Of a stretch of 64,000 nucleotides of DNA, positions 1 to 12,955 are shown one piece after another. The stretch covers positions 2,108,001 through 2,172,000 of the forward strand of contig NZ_CP089975.1 of NCBI RefSeq assembly GCF_029581575.1, in the 5' to 3' direction. Origin of the DNA: Moraxella nasibovis. GTDB taxonomy: Bacteria; Pseudomonadota; Gammaproteobacteria; Pseudomonadales; Moraxellaceae. Made by a program: the position numbers and the translations under genes. The stretch's first letter is position 1, and each line of letters opens with the position of its first letter. The notes under the pieces were generated by a model. The model was not told the origin of the DNA. It made no database searches and worked only from the letters and a program-made list of their open reading frames with translations.

Positions 1-162
1 GCCTGCCGAGATCAACAGTCGCCAAAATGCCATCGCAAAACCGCCCACGCCATCAACATGAGCGACAATCAAACTACCCAATCCAAATAAAACACAGCCC
101 ACCACCAGTCCAAACATGGACAATAACTCACTGGTGCTTTTTGCCTGCTTGCCTGCTTCCAT
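1..162 (-). CDS. DMT/EamA-type transporter, N-terminal fragment running off the left edge
   Basis: Reading the minus strand from an ATG at 160-162 gives 54 codons without a stop up to the window edge. After a short hydrophilic N-terminus there is a hydrophobic stretch (about residues 16-34, including FGLVVGCVLFGLGSLIVAH), then VGGFAMAFWRLLISAG. A phrase of the form 'FAFWRLLIA' at the end of the first helix pair is typical of the EamA drug/metabolite transporter superfamily. Members are inner-membrane carriers with about ten helices exporting amino acids or other small metabolites; the substrate cannot be told from this piece. No strong ribosome binding site is visible, so the start is the likeliest rather than certain. 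Confidence 0.65.
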   Translation of the reverse strand, partial: MEAGKQAKSTSELLSMFGLVVGCVLFGLGSLIVAHVDGVGGFAMAFWRLLISAG

Positions 163-374
163 CTTTTGTCTCAATCATCACTAGGATTTATGTGATGCAC
201 GGGCGAAAGATTTTTCACCCCTACCTCCAAAACCTTGCGTGTCATTTTTAAAGCCTTTACCATACCACCTGCAAACCAATAGGACAACTTGGGGCAAAAA
301 ACTTTCACGCCTGCCATGCCTTTTATGATCAGATGGTGGTTAAATGGTGGGCAAATAATGACTACTTTATCAAC
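163..374. other. intergenic region with a stem-loop element
   Basis: The region lies between the start of the transporter gene and the end of ligA. It holds a hairpin at 201-222 whose 21-nt core recurs exactly, on the other strand, in the terminator after the phosphomannomutase gene (31658-31678). No gene is visible. Confidence 0.4.
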
Positions 375-2480
<2,106 letters not shown>

Positions 2481-2628
2481 CTAAAAGCTACTGTCCGCTG
2501 CATTCAAAAGCCAAATGGAGCGTTTGTATGGCAAAAAGGCTTGTGGCGTGTTTTGGTGTTTTGATTTTGGGGAAGCTTGCGCATCACCGAAAGCTGTTTT
2601 TTGGCAGAAGTGGCATGCACAATGACAC

Positions 2629-2654
2629 AAAAAACCGCCTGAAACAGACGGTTT
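2629..2654 (-). terminator. intrinsic terminator downstream of zipA
   Basis: On the minus strand an AACCGTCTG/CAGGCGGTT stem with one G-U pair is followed by a T-run. It lies 15 nt past the zipA stop and separates zipA from ligA. Confidence 0.7.
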
Positions 2655-2669
2655 ATAACCCAAAAATAC

Positions 2670-3554
2670 TTATTGATAATCGGAAGCGATGGCACGCATT
2701 CTGGCAAATTGGGCATCGTCCAGCGGCTGACCGTTTTCGTCATACAAATTCGCATCTAGGTCACTGGCGATCATCTGAGCCACCGACACCATGCTGTCAA
2801 AGCCACGCAAGGCATGCGGGTGCGGCAGCGATAAAAACAGCACTAGGCCGTTAAAATAACTCTCTGCCAGCTCGTTCAAATCAAAGGGCTGCACGCCTTC
2901 GTCATTGGCGCCCAGCATACTAAACCACAGGTCGCCCATGCCGTTTTCATGCTCATAACGATGAAACATGTTCATCACGCCGTATTTTAGACCGTATTCA
3001 CGCACGATGCCAAGCACGGTCTTGCCAGACAAGCCTGCAAACTGATTGCGTGGCGTAATCATCACCGTGATGGTGTCTTGGGCGTTGAGTAGTGGGCTGT
3101 TATCCTGATCGAAAGTCTCTTGGTCGCTTAGGTGCTTGTCAAGCAGTGGCGAGTTTTGCTCAAAAGAGTGGTTCAGCTTACGCATCGCTTCATCTTCTTC
3201 GTGCGTCATGATGTCGCCTGCATCAGGCTCAAAGGCAGGCTCAGAGCGCACAGGTGCTGGCGCCGAGACCACCTGTGGCGCACGCTCACTGACCACAGGC
3301 GATGAAGCCGCCACCGCCGCCATACTGGTGAGCGCATCTGGCACATCTTCTTCATGGGGTACTGGCACAGAGTCAAAAGTCGGACGAGAGCGCTCGTCTC
3401 TGGGTGTGATCGGCAGCCCATTTTTATGATTGACATCACCCAAGACCGCAAGCGACCCTTTGCTTTTCATGGCACGCCATACGATGCGTCCAAGCACAAA
3501 AAAACCCACGATGATGGCAAGAATCGCCAAAACAATCCAAACATTATTGTCCAT
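2670..3554 (-). CDS. zipA: cell division protein ZipA
   Basis: ZipA tethers FtsZ filaments to the inner membrane at midcell. The ATG at 3552-3554 is chosen because the protein then begins MDNNVWIVLAILAIIVG, giving the expected N-terminal membrane anchor (about residues 4-25). Upstream codons in the open frame do not look like ZipA. A basic stretch follows, then a Pro/Ala/Glu-rich linker (about 60-150) and the C-terminal FtsZ-binding domain (about 165-290, starting near ITVMITPRN). The predicted length of 294 residues is normal. The next gene is ligA, as in many Gammaproteobacteria. Identification rests on the domain layout, the anchor and the neighbour. Confidence 0.92.
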   Translation of the reverse strand: MDNNVWIVLAILAIIVGFFVLGRIVWRAMKSKGSLAVLGDVNHKNGLPITPRDERSRPTFDSVPVPHEEDVPDALTSMAAVAASSPVVSERAPQVVSAPAPVRSEPAFEPDAGDIMTHEEDEAMRKLNHSFEQNSPLLDKHLSDQETFDQDNSPLLNAQDTITVMITPRNQFAGLSGKTVLGIVREYGLKYGVMNMFHRYEHENGMGDLWFSMLGANDEGVQPFDLNELAESYFNGLVLFLSLPHPHALRGFDSMVSVAQMIASDLDANLYDENGQPLDDAQFARMRAIASDYQ

Positions 3555-3729
3555 AATCACCCCAAAAAGATTGCACCAAAATAAGTCATTGAATCGCCAT
3601 AGTCTATCATGATGCGCCCAATTCGTCATCTATTTGTTGGATAATTTTAATAAATTTGGCACATTTGGGCTGTTTTTGGCAAATGACGCTCATACTGCCA
3701 AAAACAGCAGCTCAAAGCTTAGCAGACAT

Positions 3730-3763
3730 AAAAAAGACCGCCCCCAAAGGACGGTCTTTTTTT
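3730..3763 (-). terminator. intrinsic terminator of rpmE2
   Basis: A GACCGTCC/GGGCGGTC-type stem flanked by A- and T-runs on both sides lies 14 nt past the rpmE2 stop. It could work in both directions. Confidence 0.75.
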
Positions 3764-3776
3764 GTCATTGTCAAAC

Positions 3777-4040
3777 TTAGGCTTTTTTGCCACGGCTTGC
3801 AAATGCACCAAAACGCTTGTTGAAGCTCGCCACACGACCTTCGTTAGAAGCTTTACGCTGCTCGCCAGTGTAGAATGGGTGAGACGCACTTGAAATATCC
3901 AGTGGGTAGTATGGATATTCTTTGCCTTCGTATTCACGAGTTGCTTTGGTTGCAACAGTTGAGCGAGTTAGGAAATACACATCCGCGTTGGTGTCGTGGA
4001 ATAGAACTTCTTTGTAATCTGGGTGAATGTCTTTACGCAT
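3777..4040 (-). CDS. rpmE2: 50S ribosomal protein L31, type B
   Basis: This 87-residue protein is a large-subunit ribosomal protein. The start [14 protein letters not shown] and the phrase [12 protein letters not shown] are characteristic of L31 type B. It contains no cysteine at all, so it is the zinc-independent C-minus form. In many bacteria that form replaces zinc-binding L31 under zinc limitation and is repressed by Zur. I see no convincing Zur-like palindrome in the 219 bp upstream, so here it may be expressed constitutively as the main L31. The gene stands alone between ihfA and its own terminator. Confidence 0.95.
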   Translation of the reverse strand: MRKDIHPDYKEVLFHDTNADVYFLTRSTVATKATREYEGKEYPYYPLDISSASHPFYTGEQRKASNEGRVASFNKRFGAFASRGKKA

Positions 4041-4259
4041 GATAATCGTCCAATAAACCTAAGCACTAATACATACTGCCTTGACCTGCCACTGCCTGTC
4101 ATTACAGCCGAACATAGCCACGCCATCACCAACCAACTTTGGCACGCCGCACCATGTTTTTTATCCATTAGCCCACTTAGGTGGGAAAAATGAGCCAATA
4201 TTATAGCAATAATTCGCCCATCTTTCAAGCCAAAATTCGCCCAAAAACCACCAAACCCA

Positions 4260-4556
4260 TCAAATGTCGTGTTCCATCTCAACACGGGTGCGAAACTTCT
4301 GCCCTGCCTTAAAAGTGACCACACGGCGGGCTTTGACGGGGACGCTTTCGCCTGTTTTTGGATTGCGACCTGGGCGGGATTTTTTGTCTTTGAGCTCAAA
4401 ATTACCAAACCCAGAGATTTTTACTTCCTTGCCGTCAGCCAGACTTTGGCTGATTTCTTCAAAAAACTTATCAACGATTTTTCTGGCATCTTGACGCGTG
4501 ATACGCAAACGAATGGTCAAGCGGTCAATCATATCAGCTTTGGTTAATGCACTCAT
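4260..4556 (-). CDS. ihfA: integration host factor alpha subunit
   Basis: IHF-alpha pairs with IHF-beta to bend DNA at specific sites in recombination, replication and transcription. The 98-residue protein starts [13 protein letters not shown] and carries the HU/IHF signature [21 protein letters not shown]-like arm (about residues 48-68), with the intercalating proline in [10 protein letters not shown]. The gene lies 74 bp downstream of pheT on the same strand; the order pheS-pheT-ihfA is conserved in Gammaproteobacteria. This supports the alpha rather than the beta subunit. Confidence 0.96.
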   Translation of the reverse strand: MSALTKADMIDRLTIRLRITRQDARKIVDKFFEEISQSLADGKEVKISGFGNFELKDKKSRPGRNPKTGESVPVKARRVVTFKAGQKFRTRVEMEHDI

Positions 4557-4630
4557 GATTTTTCCTTATTTATCAATGATTTAGCATAAAGTATGCTAAG
4601 GACAAAAGCAGTGGCATACTCTTTATTCAA

Positions 4631-7030
4631 CTAGCTGTCTCGTAGCTGGGCGTGGTGTCTGTCAGCCAAAGTCTTGGCAACTTTATCCATCGCCGATTTG
4701 ATCAGCTCGTCTTCAAGGGTTGCTTCACTGTTTTGGAACAGCATCGCAAACGCCAACGATTTTTTGCCTTCTGGCAGACGCTCGCCTTGATAGACATCAA
4801 ACAGCCACAAATCGGTCAGATACTCGCCTGCTGCTTTGCGAATGTCGCCCATCAAATCTTGCCACTGCACCGACTTATCCACCAAGAACGCCAAATCACG
4901 GCGAACACTTGGGAATTTGCTCGGTGCGGTGATGGCGTGGTTCGTGCGGTGCAAAGCGATGAGCGTTTCAATGGCAAATTGCGCCACCCACACCACCGGC
5001 AAGTCCAGCGCCTTGGCAATGCTTGGGTGCAACTGACCAAACCAGCCCAAACGCACGCCACCCACGGTCAAATAGGCACTTTGACCAGGGTGCAAAAACG
5101 CCAAATCGGCTCGTTCGTAGGCGATTTGGGCTTTGTTTAGGCTTTGTGGCAACAGACTTTCAACATCTCGTTTTAGGTCAAAAAAGTCCATCGCACGCTT
5201 GTCATAAATGCCCTCGTCCGCCACCAATCCTGTCGCCACCATCGCAAGGCTTGGCGTTTGTACCAGATTTTTGATGTCTTGACCAACAAAAGACAGACCT
5301 GTTTCAAACAGTCGCACACGAGACTGCTGGCGTTTTAGGTTGTGCGACACCACAGGTAGCAGACTAGACAACAGCGTGCGTCTCATCACCGCAAGCTCTG
5401 ATGAGATTGGGTTGGCAAGTGGCAACACCGCCCCCAATTTTTCATCATCAAACAGCGACTCAATCTTGGCATCACTAAAACTAAAACTCACCGCCTCAAA
5501 GTAGCCAGAATGTGCCAGTGCCAATTTGAGCTTATGTGTCAAATCCGCCGTGTCGTCATAGCTCATGTCAAGGGCAAAATCTGGCAGACGCGTGGTAATA
5601 TTGTCATAGCCATAAATGCGAGCCACTTCCTCCACCAAATCCTCGGCAATATTCATGTCAAAGCGATGGCTTGGTGGCTGACAAGTGAAATTTTGTCCAT
5701 CGAAAGTCGTGGCAATTTCTAAGCGATTTAAAATATCCACCACTTCATCGCTGGGTAGGCTAATGCCCAAAAGCTGTTCAATTTTTACCGCTGGCAAGAC
5801 AATTTTTTCACGCTTTGGCAATTTGTCGGTATTTTCAACCGTCGTGACCTGCCCCACTTGTCCGCCTGCAATGTCGTGAATGAGCGTGGTGGCACGATTT
5901 AGGGCGGTCAATGGCAATTCAAAATCCACGCCTCGCTCAAATCGCTGACTTGCATCCGTGTGCAAACCAAAGCGTCTGGCTCGCCCTGCGATGGCAAGCT
6001 GATTAAAATGCGCCGATTCTAGCACGATATTTTTGGTGTCGTCCGTTACCGCTGAACGCAAGCCACCCATGATACCGGCCAAAGCCAGCACGCCCACATC
6101 ATCAGCGATCACCAGCTCATCGCCTGACAAAGTGATGGTCTGCTCATTTAAAAGCTCCACCTGCTCACCTTGCGTGGCAAAACGCACAACAATGTCGCCA
6201 ACAATCTTATCTGCGTCAAAGGCGTGCAAAGGCTGACCCAGCTCTAGCAATACAAAATTGGTTACATCAACCAAAAAATTATGCGTACGCACGCCCGATG
6301 CCATCAAATGCTCGCTAAGCCATTTTGGACTTTGTGCCGTGCGGTCAATATTGCCAATAAACTGAGCCAAATAGCGTGGGCAAGCCTCATCATCAATGAC
6401 TTTGACGCTTGGGGCGGTGCTGATGCTTGGGGTGGTTTGGCGAATTTCTGGGCGGTTTAGGGGTAGGCGGTTAATCACGCCGATCTCACGAGCCAATCCC
6501 AGCGCACTAAAACAGTCGCCACGGTTTGGGGTGATGGAGATGTCAAAAATCATCGCATCCAAGCCCAAATAATCACGCACATTCACGCCAATGGGTGCGT
6601 CTGCTGGCAATTCTAGCAAGCCATCAATCTCATCTTCAAGACCGATTTCGGACGCACCACAAAGCATGCCTTGGGACTCTACGCCACGCAATTTGCCTTT
6701 TTTGATTTTAAATTCTTTACCGTCAATCGGTGGCAACACCGCCCCAACGGTCGCAACGGCAACTTTTAAGCCCACTCGTACATTGGGGGCACCGCAGACG
6801 ATTTGTAAGGGGGTAGAGTCGCCCACATTGACGGTGGTAACACGCAAACGGTCGGCATCTGGGTGCGGCTCACAGGTGATGACCTCGCCCACCACCACGC
6901 CACTAAAGGCAGGGGCAAGCGTCTGTGCGTCATCAAGCTCAAGCCCTGCCATCGTGAGCTGGTCGCCAAGCTCGTCCGATGTGTTGGCAGGATTTACCCA
7001 TTGTCTTAGCCAATTTTCACTGATTTTCAT
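4631..7030 (-). CDS. pheT: phenylalanyl-tRNA synthetase beta subunit
   Basis: PheT is the large subunit of the (alpha-beta)2 enzyme that charges tRNA-Phe. The 799-residue length matches the family. Domains in order are an N-terminal tRNA-binding domain (about 40-150, GVVVGEVITCEPHPDADRL), the B3/B4 editing domain (about 210-380), B5 (about 405-475), the catalytic-like core (475-700) and the C-terminal ferredoxin-fold anticodon-binding domain (about 705-798, PSKFPSVRRDLAFLVD). It lies 79 bp downstream of pheS on the same strand and is probably cotranscribed with it and ihfA. Confidence 0.97.
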   Translation of the reverse strand: MKISENWLRQWVNPANTSDELGDQLTMAGLELDDAQTLAPAFSGVVVGEVITCEPHPDADRLRVTTVNVGDSTPLQIVCGAPNVRVGLKVAVATVGAVLPPIDGKEFKIKKGKLRGVESQGMLCGASEIGLEDEIDGLLELPADAPIGVNVRDYLGLDAMIFDISITPNRGDCFSALGLAREIGVINRLPLNRPEIRQTTPSISTAPSVKVIDDEACPRYLAQFIGNIDRTAQSPKWLSEHLMASGVRTHNFLVDVTNFVLLELGQPLHAFDADKIVGDIVVRFATQGEQVELLNEQTITLSGDELVIADDVGVLALAGIMGGLRSAVTDDTKNIVLESAHFNQLAIAGRARRFGLHTDASQRFERGVDFELPLTALNRATTLIHDIAGGQVGQVTTVENTDKLPKREKIVLPAVKIEQLLGISLPSDEVVDILNRLEIATTFDGQNFTCQPPSHRFDMNIAEDLVEEVARIYGYDNITTRLPDFALDMSYDDTADLTHKLKLALAHSGYFEAVSFSFSDAKIESLFDDEKLGAVLPLANPISSELAVMRRTLLSSLLPVVSHNLKRQQSRVRLFETGLSFVGQDIKNLVQTPSLAMVATGLVADEGIYDKRAMDFFDLKRDVESLLPQSLNKAQIAYERADLAFLHPGQSAYLTVGGVRLGWFGQLHPSIAKALDLPVVWVAQFAIETLIALHRTNHAITAPSKFPSVRRDLAFLVDKSVQWQDLMGDIRKAAGEYLTDLWLFDVYQGERLPEGKKSLAFAMLFQNSEATLEDELIKSAMDKVAKTLADRHHAQLRDS

Positions 7031-7109
7031 AAGTTTCTCTTATTTTTTTATTCGCTTAAATAATTCTTGGAGTTTCACCGACTCAATCTACAAAGACATA
7101 TCTGCTACA

Positions 7110-8481
<1,372 letters not shown>

Positions 8482-9585
8482 ATGAAACTTTCTGTACTAA
8501 ACACCGCCATCAAGGCAACCACCGTGCTTGCCGTCGCAGCACTTGCTACCGAATCGCTTGCTGCTCCCAAGATCTCTGGTCGTCTTTACTTGTCAGCACT
8601 TTATGACAATATTGACAGTAAAGATCACAACACCGTCACGCAAGTCACCTCAAACAGCAACTCTGACCGCACTTCTTTGAATTCAAGTGGCTCTCGTGTT
8701 CGTCTAACTGGTAGCGAAAAAATGACAGACGATGTCGATTTAGAATACTGGTTGGAATATTCTGTTTTTGTAGATGATGACGGTGCTGGAAAAAACTTTA
8801 CTTCTCGCAATACCTACCTGGGCTTTAAGCACAATGACTACGGTACGGTTCGTGTAGGTCGCATTTTCACCCCAGATGATGACATCGATTATGTTGACCA
8901 GAGCTATCTATATGCCTCTGGTGCAGGTTTGCCATTCAGCTATACAGGTCAGCGCACGAACAACACCATTCAGTACATTTCACCAAAATTAAACGATGGT
9001 AAAACCCAAGTTAAACTGCACTATGCCATGGATGAAAACACTGCTGGTAGTCACGGCGGCAGCTTTACTGCATTTAATCATGGCGTTCCACAAAAACAAG
9101 AGCGCGACATGATTGCAGGTCACATCTTGCATGAAGATGAGAAATATAATGCGGGCGTTTCTTATACTTATGCAGGTGATTTTAGTGCGCTAAGAGGTAT
9201 GGTCAGCTACAAACCAACCGAACAACTAACCGTTGGCGTCATGGCTCAACAAACCGACTACAACAGTGGTGACAAAGAGCTTGGTGCACTTGTAAGCGGA
9301 CTATACTCCTTGGATAAGATGACTGATGTATATGCACAAGTAGGTCATGCAAATAACTATCAAGGCTACAAAGATGGCGAACTAACCAAAGCCAGTGTTG
9401 GTCTTATCAAATGGTTGAAGCGTGATGGCGGTGTTCGTCTGCGCACCTTTGGCTCGCTGTCATATCTTGACCAAGTTTCTCATTCTTACAAAGAAAGAAC
9501 GGATAATAATGTCGTTCATAATGACTTAATTCGCTCAGAAAAAGATGGATTTGGTTTAGAGATGGGTCTGCGTTACGATTTCTAA
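8482..9585 (+). CDS. outer-membrane porin, 16-strand general porin type
   Basis: This is probably a trimeric general porin letting small solutes across the outer membrane. The 367-residue precursor has a Sec signal peptide (about residues 1-28, cleaved near ESLAA). The mature start KISGRLYLSALYDN is typical, as are alternating beta strands, a TRNTYLG-like segment (SRNTYLGFKHNDYGTVRVGR) and a terminal GLRYDF ending in Phe, the BAM recognition signal. AGGAA precedes the ATG. Acidic loops are prominent. The gene is inserted between pheS and rplT, which are adjacent in many relatives. The exact porin subfamily and substrate preference cannot be told. Confidence 0.88.
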   Translation: MKLSVLNTAIKATTVLAVAALATESLAAPKISGRLYLSALYDNIDSKDHNTVTQVTSNSNSDRTSLNSSGSRVRLTGSEKMTDDVDLEYWLEYSVFVDDDGAGKNFTSRNTYLGFKHNDYGTVRVGRIFTPDDDIDYVDQSYLYASGAGLPFSYTGQRTNNTIQYISPKLNDGKTQVKLHYAMDENTAGSHGGSFTAFNHGVPQKQERDMIAGHILHEDEKYNAGVSYTYAGDFSALRGMVSYKPTEQLTVGVMAQQTDYNSGDKELGALVSGLYSLDKMTDVYAQVGHANNYQGYKDGELTKASVGLIKWLKRDGGVRLRTFGSLSYLDQVSHSYKERTDNNVVHNDLIRSEKDGFGLEMGLRYDF

Positions 9586-9602
9586 CATAGCACTTCCTGA
9601 TA

Positions 9603-9637
9603 AAAATAACCCGCCTCATCAAGGTGGGTTATTTTAT
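9603..9637 (+). terminator. terminator of the porin gene
   Basis: An AATAACCCGCC/GGTGGGTTATT stem followed by T residues lies about 18 nt past the porin stop. Confidence 0.75.
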
Positions 9638-9666
9638 GAGTCATCCATCAAGATTATTCACATCAT

Positions 9667-9699
9667 AAAAAACCGCAACACAAGACGCATTGCGGTTTT
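9667..9699 (-). terminator. terminator of rpmI-rplT
   Basis: On the minus strand an AAAACCGCAA/TTGCGGTTTT stem with a T-run lies about 30 nt past the rplT stop. It faces the porin terminator in a convergent arrangement. Confidence 0.8.
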
Positions 9700-9728
9700 G
9701 GATTTGGTCATTTAGTTAAATAACTAAA

Positions 9729-10085
9729 TTATGCCAATGCAGCTTTTGCTTTTTCGCAGATGGCAGTGAATGCCGCTGCGTCATGCATGGCGATGTCCGC
9801 TAGGATACGGCGGTCGATCTCAATGCTTGATTTTTTCAAGCCATTGATCAGACGGCTGTAAGACAGACCGTTTAGACGAGCACCGGCATTGATACGAGCA
9901 ATCCACAGACGGCGGAAAGAGCGTTTTTTATTGCGGCGGTCACGGTATGCGTATTGACCTGCTTTCATTACCGCTTGTACGGCAACACGATACACGCGAG
10001 AACGCGCACCATAGTAGCCTTTTGCACGGGCTAGAACTTTTTTGTGACGGCGATTTGCTTGTACACCACGTTTTACACGAGCCAT
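9729..10085 (-). CDS. rplT: 50S ribosomal protein L20
   Basis: L20 is an early assembly protein of the large subunit and an RNA-binding autoregulator in several bacteria. The 118-residue sequence [16 protein letters not shown], the segment [26 protein letters not shown] and normal length are diagnostic. It follows rpmI by 29 bp. The usual upstream partner infC is not in this window next to rpmI. Confidence 0.98.
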   Translation of the reverse strand: MARVKRGVQANRRHKKVLARAKGYYGARSRVYRVAVQAVMKAGQYAYRDRRNKKRSFRRLWIARINAGARLNGLSYSRLINGLKKSSIEIDRRILADIAMHDAAAFTAICEKAKAALA

Positions 10086-10114
10086 TTTATTCTCCTAAAA
10101 TTTAAAAATATCTA

Positions 10115-10306
10115 TTATAGATATGGGCACATACGGCGGATTGATGGAACATCAGCGACATGAACCATTACGCAACCACGAAGTTGGCGGATACGCTTAG
10201 GAGATTTTTTGGTCAAGATGTGGCGTTTGAATGCTTGCTTACGCTTAAAGCCGTTCGCTGTCTTTTTGAAACGCTTTGCAGCACCACGTTTGGTTTTAAG
10301 TTTCAT
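10115..10306 (-). CDS. rpmI: 50S ribosomal protein L35
   Basis: This 63-residue, very basic large-subunit protein starts [16 protein letters not shown] and contains the [20 protein letters not shown] signature of L35. It is the first gene of the rpmI-rplT pair. The 217-bp region upstream separates it from the 3' end of the CBS-domain transporter gene. It should contain the promoter and any L20 regulatory leader; infC is absent here. Confidence 0.97.
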   Translation of the reverse strand: MKLKTKRGAAKRFKKTANGFKRKQAFKRHILTKKSPKRIRQLRGCVMVHVADVPSIRRMCPYL

Positions 10307-10480
10307 AATTAACCTCTTTAATAATCATAAGTCTTGCGACTTGACGAACCTTTTTGCCATGTGCCAATCAGCACGAGCGGAAGGTGGGACGCATATTATA
10401 AAAGCATTTATCATAAATTGCAAGCCCAAAAATGACTCAGTGACGGCTGAATCTAGGAATGCCAATCATAAAAAGATCAT

Positions 10481-10509
10481 AAAAAAGACGCTTTCATCAG
10501 CGCCTTTTT
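10481..10509 (-). terminator. probable terminator of the CBS-domain transporter gene
   Basis: On the minus strand a short GGCGCT/AGCGTC stem with a GATGA-type loop and a T-run lies just past the stop. The stem is only about six pairs. Confidence 0.55.
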
Positions 10510-10523
10510 CACTTCATCATCGA

Positions 10524-11834
10524 TCACATCCAGTCTCTGTCTGTATCCTCAGGCAGACGAGTGACCAGCACTTGGTCGATCTTATAGTGGTCAATGTCCA
10601 CCACTTCAAATTTCAAGCCACCGTGCGTCACAAAGTCGGCAGGGCGTGGAATCTTGCGCAAGCGATACATGATAAAGCCCGCCAGCGTCTCATAATGATC
10701 CCAATCCTCAAACTCACAGTCCAAAGCATGGCGCACATCATCGATGGGTGTGCTGCCATCAATCAACCATGAATTTTCGTCTCGCTTGATGATCTGCTGC
10801 TCTTCTTCAATCGGCGCAACCCAGTCGCCCATCACCGTCATCATGATGTCCGACAGCGTGATGATGCCCACCACCAGTGCATATTCATTGATGACGACCG
10901 CCAAGTCCTCTTTACTGGCACGAAATTTATCCAAAAGCTCAGATAAGGTCAGTGTATCAGGAATGATCAGCACATTTCTGATGGTGGATTCGTGAATGTT
11001 CACGAGCGACTGATTGTTCAAAATCCGCACCAAAATGTCCTTGGTATCGACATAGCCGATGATGCTGTCGATGCCATCATTACACACCAAAAACTTAGAA
11101 TAAGGATAATCGGCGATCTTCTGACGAATGCTGTCTTCGCTTTCGCCCAGCGTAAAATACACCACATCTTCACGCACAGTCATCGATGACGGCACGGTGC
11201 GCTCTTCAAGCTCAAAGACATTTTCAATAAAGTGCTGCTCTTGCTGCAAGACCACGCCCGCCTGCGCCCCTGCATCGACGATGGCAGAGACATCATCAAA
11301 GGTGATGTTGTCCTCACGGGTGGTGTTGACATTAAATAGCTTGAAGGTCAGGTTTGCGATGGTGTTGATGATCCATGCCAAAGGCTTGACCACTTTGATG
11401 ACGATCAGCACAGGGTTGATGACAATCAAGGCGATCTTCTCAGGGTTGATCATCGCAATGCGCTTAGGGATCAGGTCGGCGTACAAAATAAAGATGAGCG
11501 TCACCAAGATGAATGATGAAAAAAACGCAATGCTGTCAAGCCAAGGACCTTGATAAAACCGCCCAATAAAAGACGCAAAATAAGGACGCAGCGCCGCCTC
11601 ACCGACCGAACCACCTAAGATGGCGACGGCATTTAGACCGATTTGACTGGTGGCGAAAAACTCTGCCGAATTTTCCTGCAAATGCAAAATCTTATCGGCA
11701 CGCTCATCACCGTTTTCAGACAGCAGTCTTAGTTTTAATTTGCGCGCGCCTGCCAAAGCGATCTCAGAGATCGAAAAAAAGCTCGACACCAAGATCAAGA
11801 TCAGAATCAAAATGATGTGTTGTAGTAATTCCAC
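10524..11834 (-). CDS. HlyC/CorC-family (CNNM-like) transporter with CBS domains
   Basis: This 436-residue protein has an N-terminal CNNM/DUF21 membrane domain (about 1-190, four hydrophobic segments starting at IILILILILVSSFFSISEIA). A CBS pair follows (about 210-335), and the C-terminal CorC_HlyC domain (about 345-430, DENSWLIDGSTPIDDVR) completes it. Family members are linked to magnesium or other divalent-cation transport or resistance; 'hemolysin' in old names is misleading. The start is GTG at 11832-11834, as no in-frame ATG lies upstream. It stands alone with its own terminator. The family is secure; the transported ion is inference. Confidence 0.9.
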   Translation of the reverse strand: MELLQHIILILILILVSSFFSISEIALAGARKLKLRLLSENGDERADKILHLQENSAEFFATSQIGLNAVAILGGSVGEAALRPYFASFIGRFYQGPWLDSIAFFSSFILVTLIFILYADLIPKRIAMINPEKIALIVINPVLIVIKVVKPLAWIINTIANLTFKLFNVNTTREDNITFDDVSAIVDAGAQAGVVLQQEQHFIENVFELEERTVPSSMTVREDVVYFTLGESEDSIRQKIADYPYSKFLVCNDGIDSIIGYVDTKDILVRILNNQSLVNIHESTIRNVLIIPDTLTLSELLDKFRASKEDLAVVINEYALVVGIITLSDIMMTVMGDWVAPIEEEQQIIKRDENSWLIDGSTPIDDVRHALDCEFEDWDHYETLAGFIMYRLRKIPRPADFVTHGGLKFEVVDIDHYKIDQVLVTRLPEDTDRDWM

Positions 11835-12149
11835 GGTAAATCCAATGGTATTAAAAATTTACCAACCGCCCCAGCGCCGCTTTGTCGATTGATGCAAGCT
11901 TGTTTGGCGTGTGCTAACTGGGCTGTTGGTCGGTTGAAGGATTGATGGTTTATTTCAAGTTTAAGGGCTTATTTTAGCAAATTTTATCAAGTTATGCCCA
12001 TACAATTCAAGTACAAAAACTGATGCAACTTTAAATCAGGCGCTCGCCCATCAAAGAGCCAAACAAACGCTGAGCCACATAGGTGCCAAAGCCGCCTGCA
12101 TGAGAGTCGCCTTAGCAAACAAACTGGCAGACCAAAACCTGCCTGTTGC
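11835..12149. other. intergenic region with no recognisable gene
   Basis: This 315-bp stretch separates the CBS-domain transporter start from the end of the SDR gene. On the minus strand 12031-12111 encodes 26 protein-like residues (GDSHAGGFGTYVAQRLFGSL and six more) ending in a stop, but an in-frame TAA lies directly before them and there is no start. This may be a remnant of a lost gene's C-terminus; I could not identify it. The rest shows nothing clear. Confidence 0.35.
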
Positions 12150-12908
12150 TTACTTAGGCTGGCAAGCGATGACCTGCCCCTTGACGCCACTTGCCTCATC
12201 GGTCATCAGATACACATAGGCACTCATGATGTCCGCAGGCGTTTTTAGGGTGTTTGGGTCTTCGCCGGGGAACGCATGGGCTCGCATATTGGTGCGAGTC
12301 GCCCCGGGGTTGATGCAGTTAAAGCGGAGCGTGGTTAAAGTCTGTGTCTCTTGGGTAAAAATCGTTGCCATGCCTTCCACCGCCTGCTTGGATAAGGCAT
12401 ACGCCCCCCAAAACGCACGGGGCGTGGCGACCCCACTGCTGGTAAAGATGACCGAACCGCTCACAGACGCACGCAGTAGTGGCATCAGGCTTTGCGTCAG
12501 CATAAACACAGCGGTCGTATTGACACGCATTACCTGCTCAAAGGTAATCGGGTCGTACATTTCAAGCGGTGTCAATGCCCCCAAAATCGCTGCATTGTGT
12601 AGCACGCCGTCAAGATGCCCAAACTCTTTTTCGATCAAGCCTGCCAGCTCATTCATCTGGGCAAAGCTCGCCTTTTCCAAATCCATCGGCAAAATCGCAG
12701 GCTCTGGCAAGCCCAATTCTTCAATCTCATCGTAGACCGCCTCAAGTTTGGCTTGGGTTTTGCCAAGCAAAAGTACGGTCGCACCGCACTTGGCGTAGGT
12801 CAAAGCCGCCACCTTGCCAATGCCATCGCCCGCCCCTGTTACTAAGATGATTTTGTCTTTTAGGCAATCTGGAGTCGGCTGATAAGTTAAAATGTCGCTG
12901 TGTGTCAT
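12150..12908 (-). CDS. short-chain dehydrogenase/reductase, YciK-like
   Basis: This 252-residue classical SDR carries the cofactor motif TGAGDGIGKVAAL near residue 24, NAA (about 110), a catalytic Ser in FTSSGVATPR (about 155) and YALSKQAVEG (Tyr-x3-Lys, about 168-172). The first residues, a leader like that of E. coli YciK, and the position in the ubiG-gph-SDR unit found in Moraxellaceae and Pseudomonas support the YciK group, whose substrate is unknown. It is encoded on the same strand as ubiG, gph and the small exported protein gene. A tandem 15-bp repeat (ATTTATTTAGGT-type) lies just upstream of the start. Confidence 0.88.
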   Translation of the reverse strand: MTHSDILTYQPTPDCLKDKIILVTGAGDGIGKVAALTYAKCGATVLLLGKTQAKLEAVYDEIEELGLPEPAILPMDLEKASFAQMNELAGLIEKEFGHLDGVLHNAAILGALTPLEMYDPITFEQVMRVNTTAVFMLTQSLMPLLRASVSGSVIFTSSGVATPRAFWGAYALSKQAVEGMATIFTQETQTLTTLRFNCINPGATRTNMRAHAFPGEDPNTLKTPADIMSAYVYLMTDEASGVKGQVIACQPK

Positions 12909-12955
12909 GGTTTTTCGTTCATTTATTTAGGTACAATTTATTTAGGTGCAATCGG

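Noticed and set aside
27-251. 74-codon plus-strand frame at the left edge
   Set aside because: It overlaps the much better transporter N-terminus on the minus strand and has no recognisable domain or ribosome binding site.
4041-4259. Search for a Zur operator upstream of rpmE2
   Set aside because: No convincing palindrome of the known type was found, so zinc control is not claimed.
11987-12199. 70-codon minus-strand frame between the CBS transporter and SDR genes
   Set aside because: Composition (many Arg, Leu, Cys) looks like a frame shadow; the more protein-like frame in the same place has a stop before it and no start.
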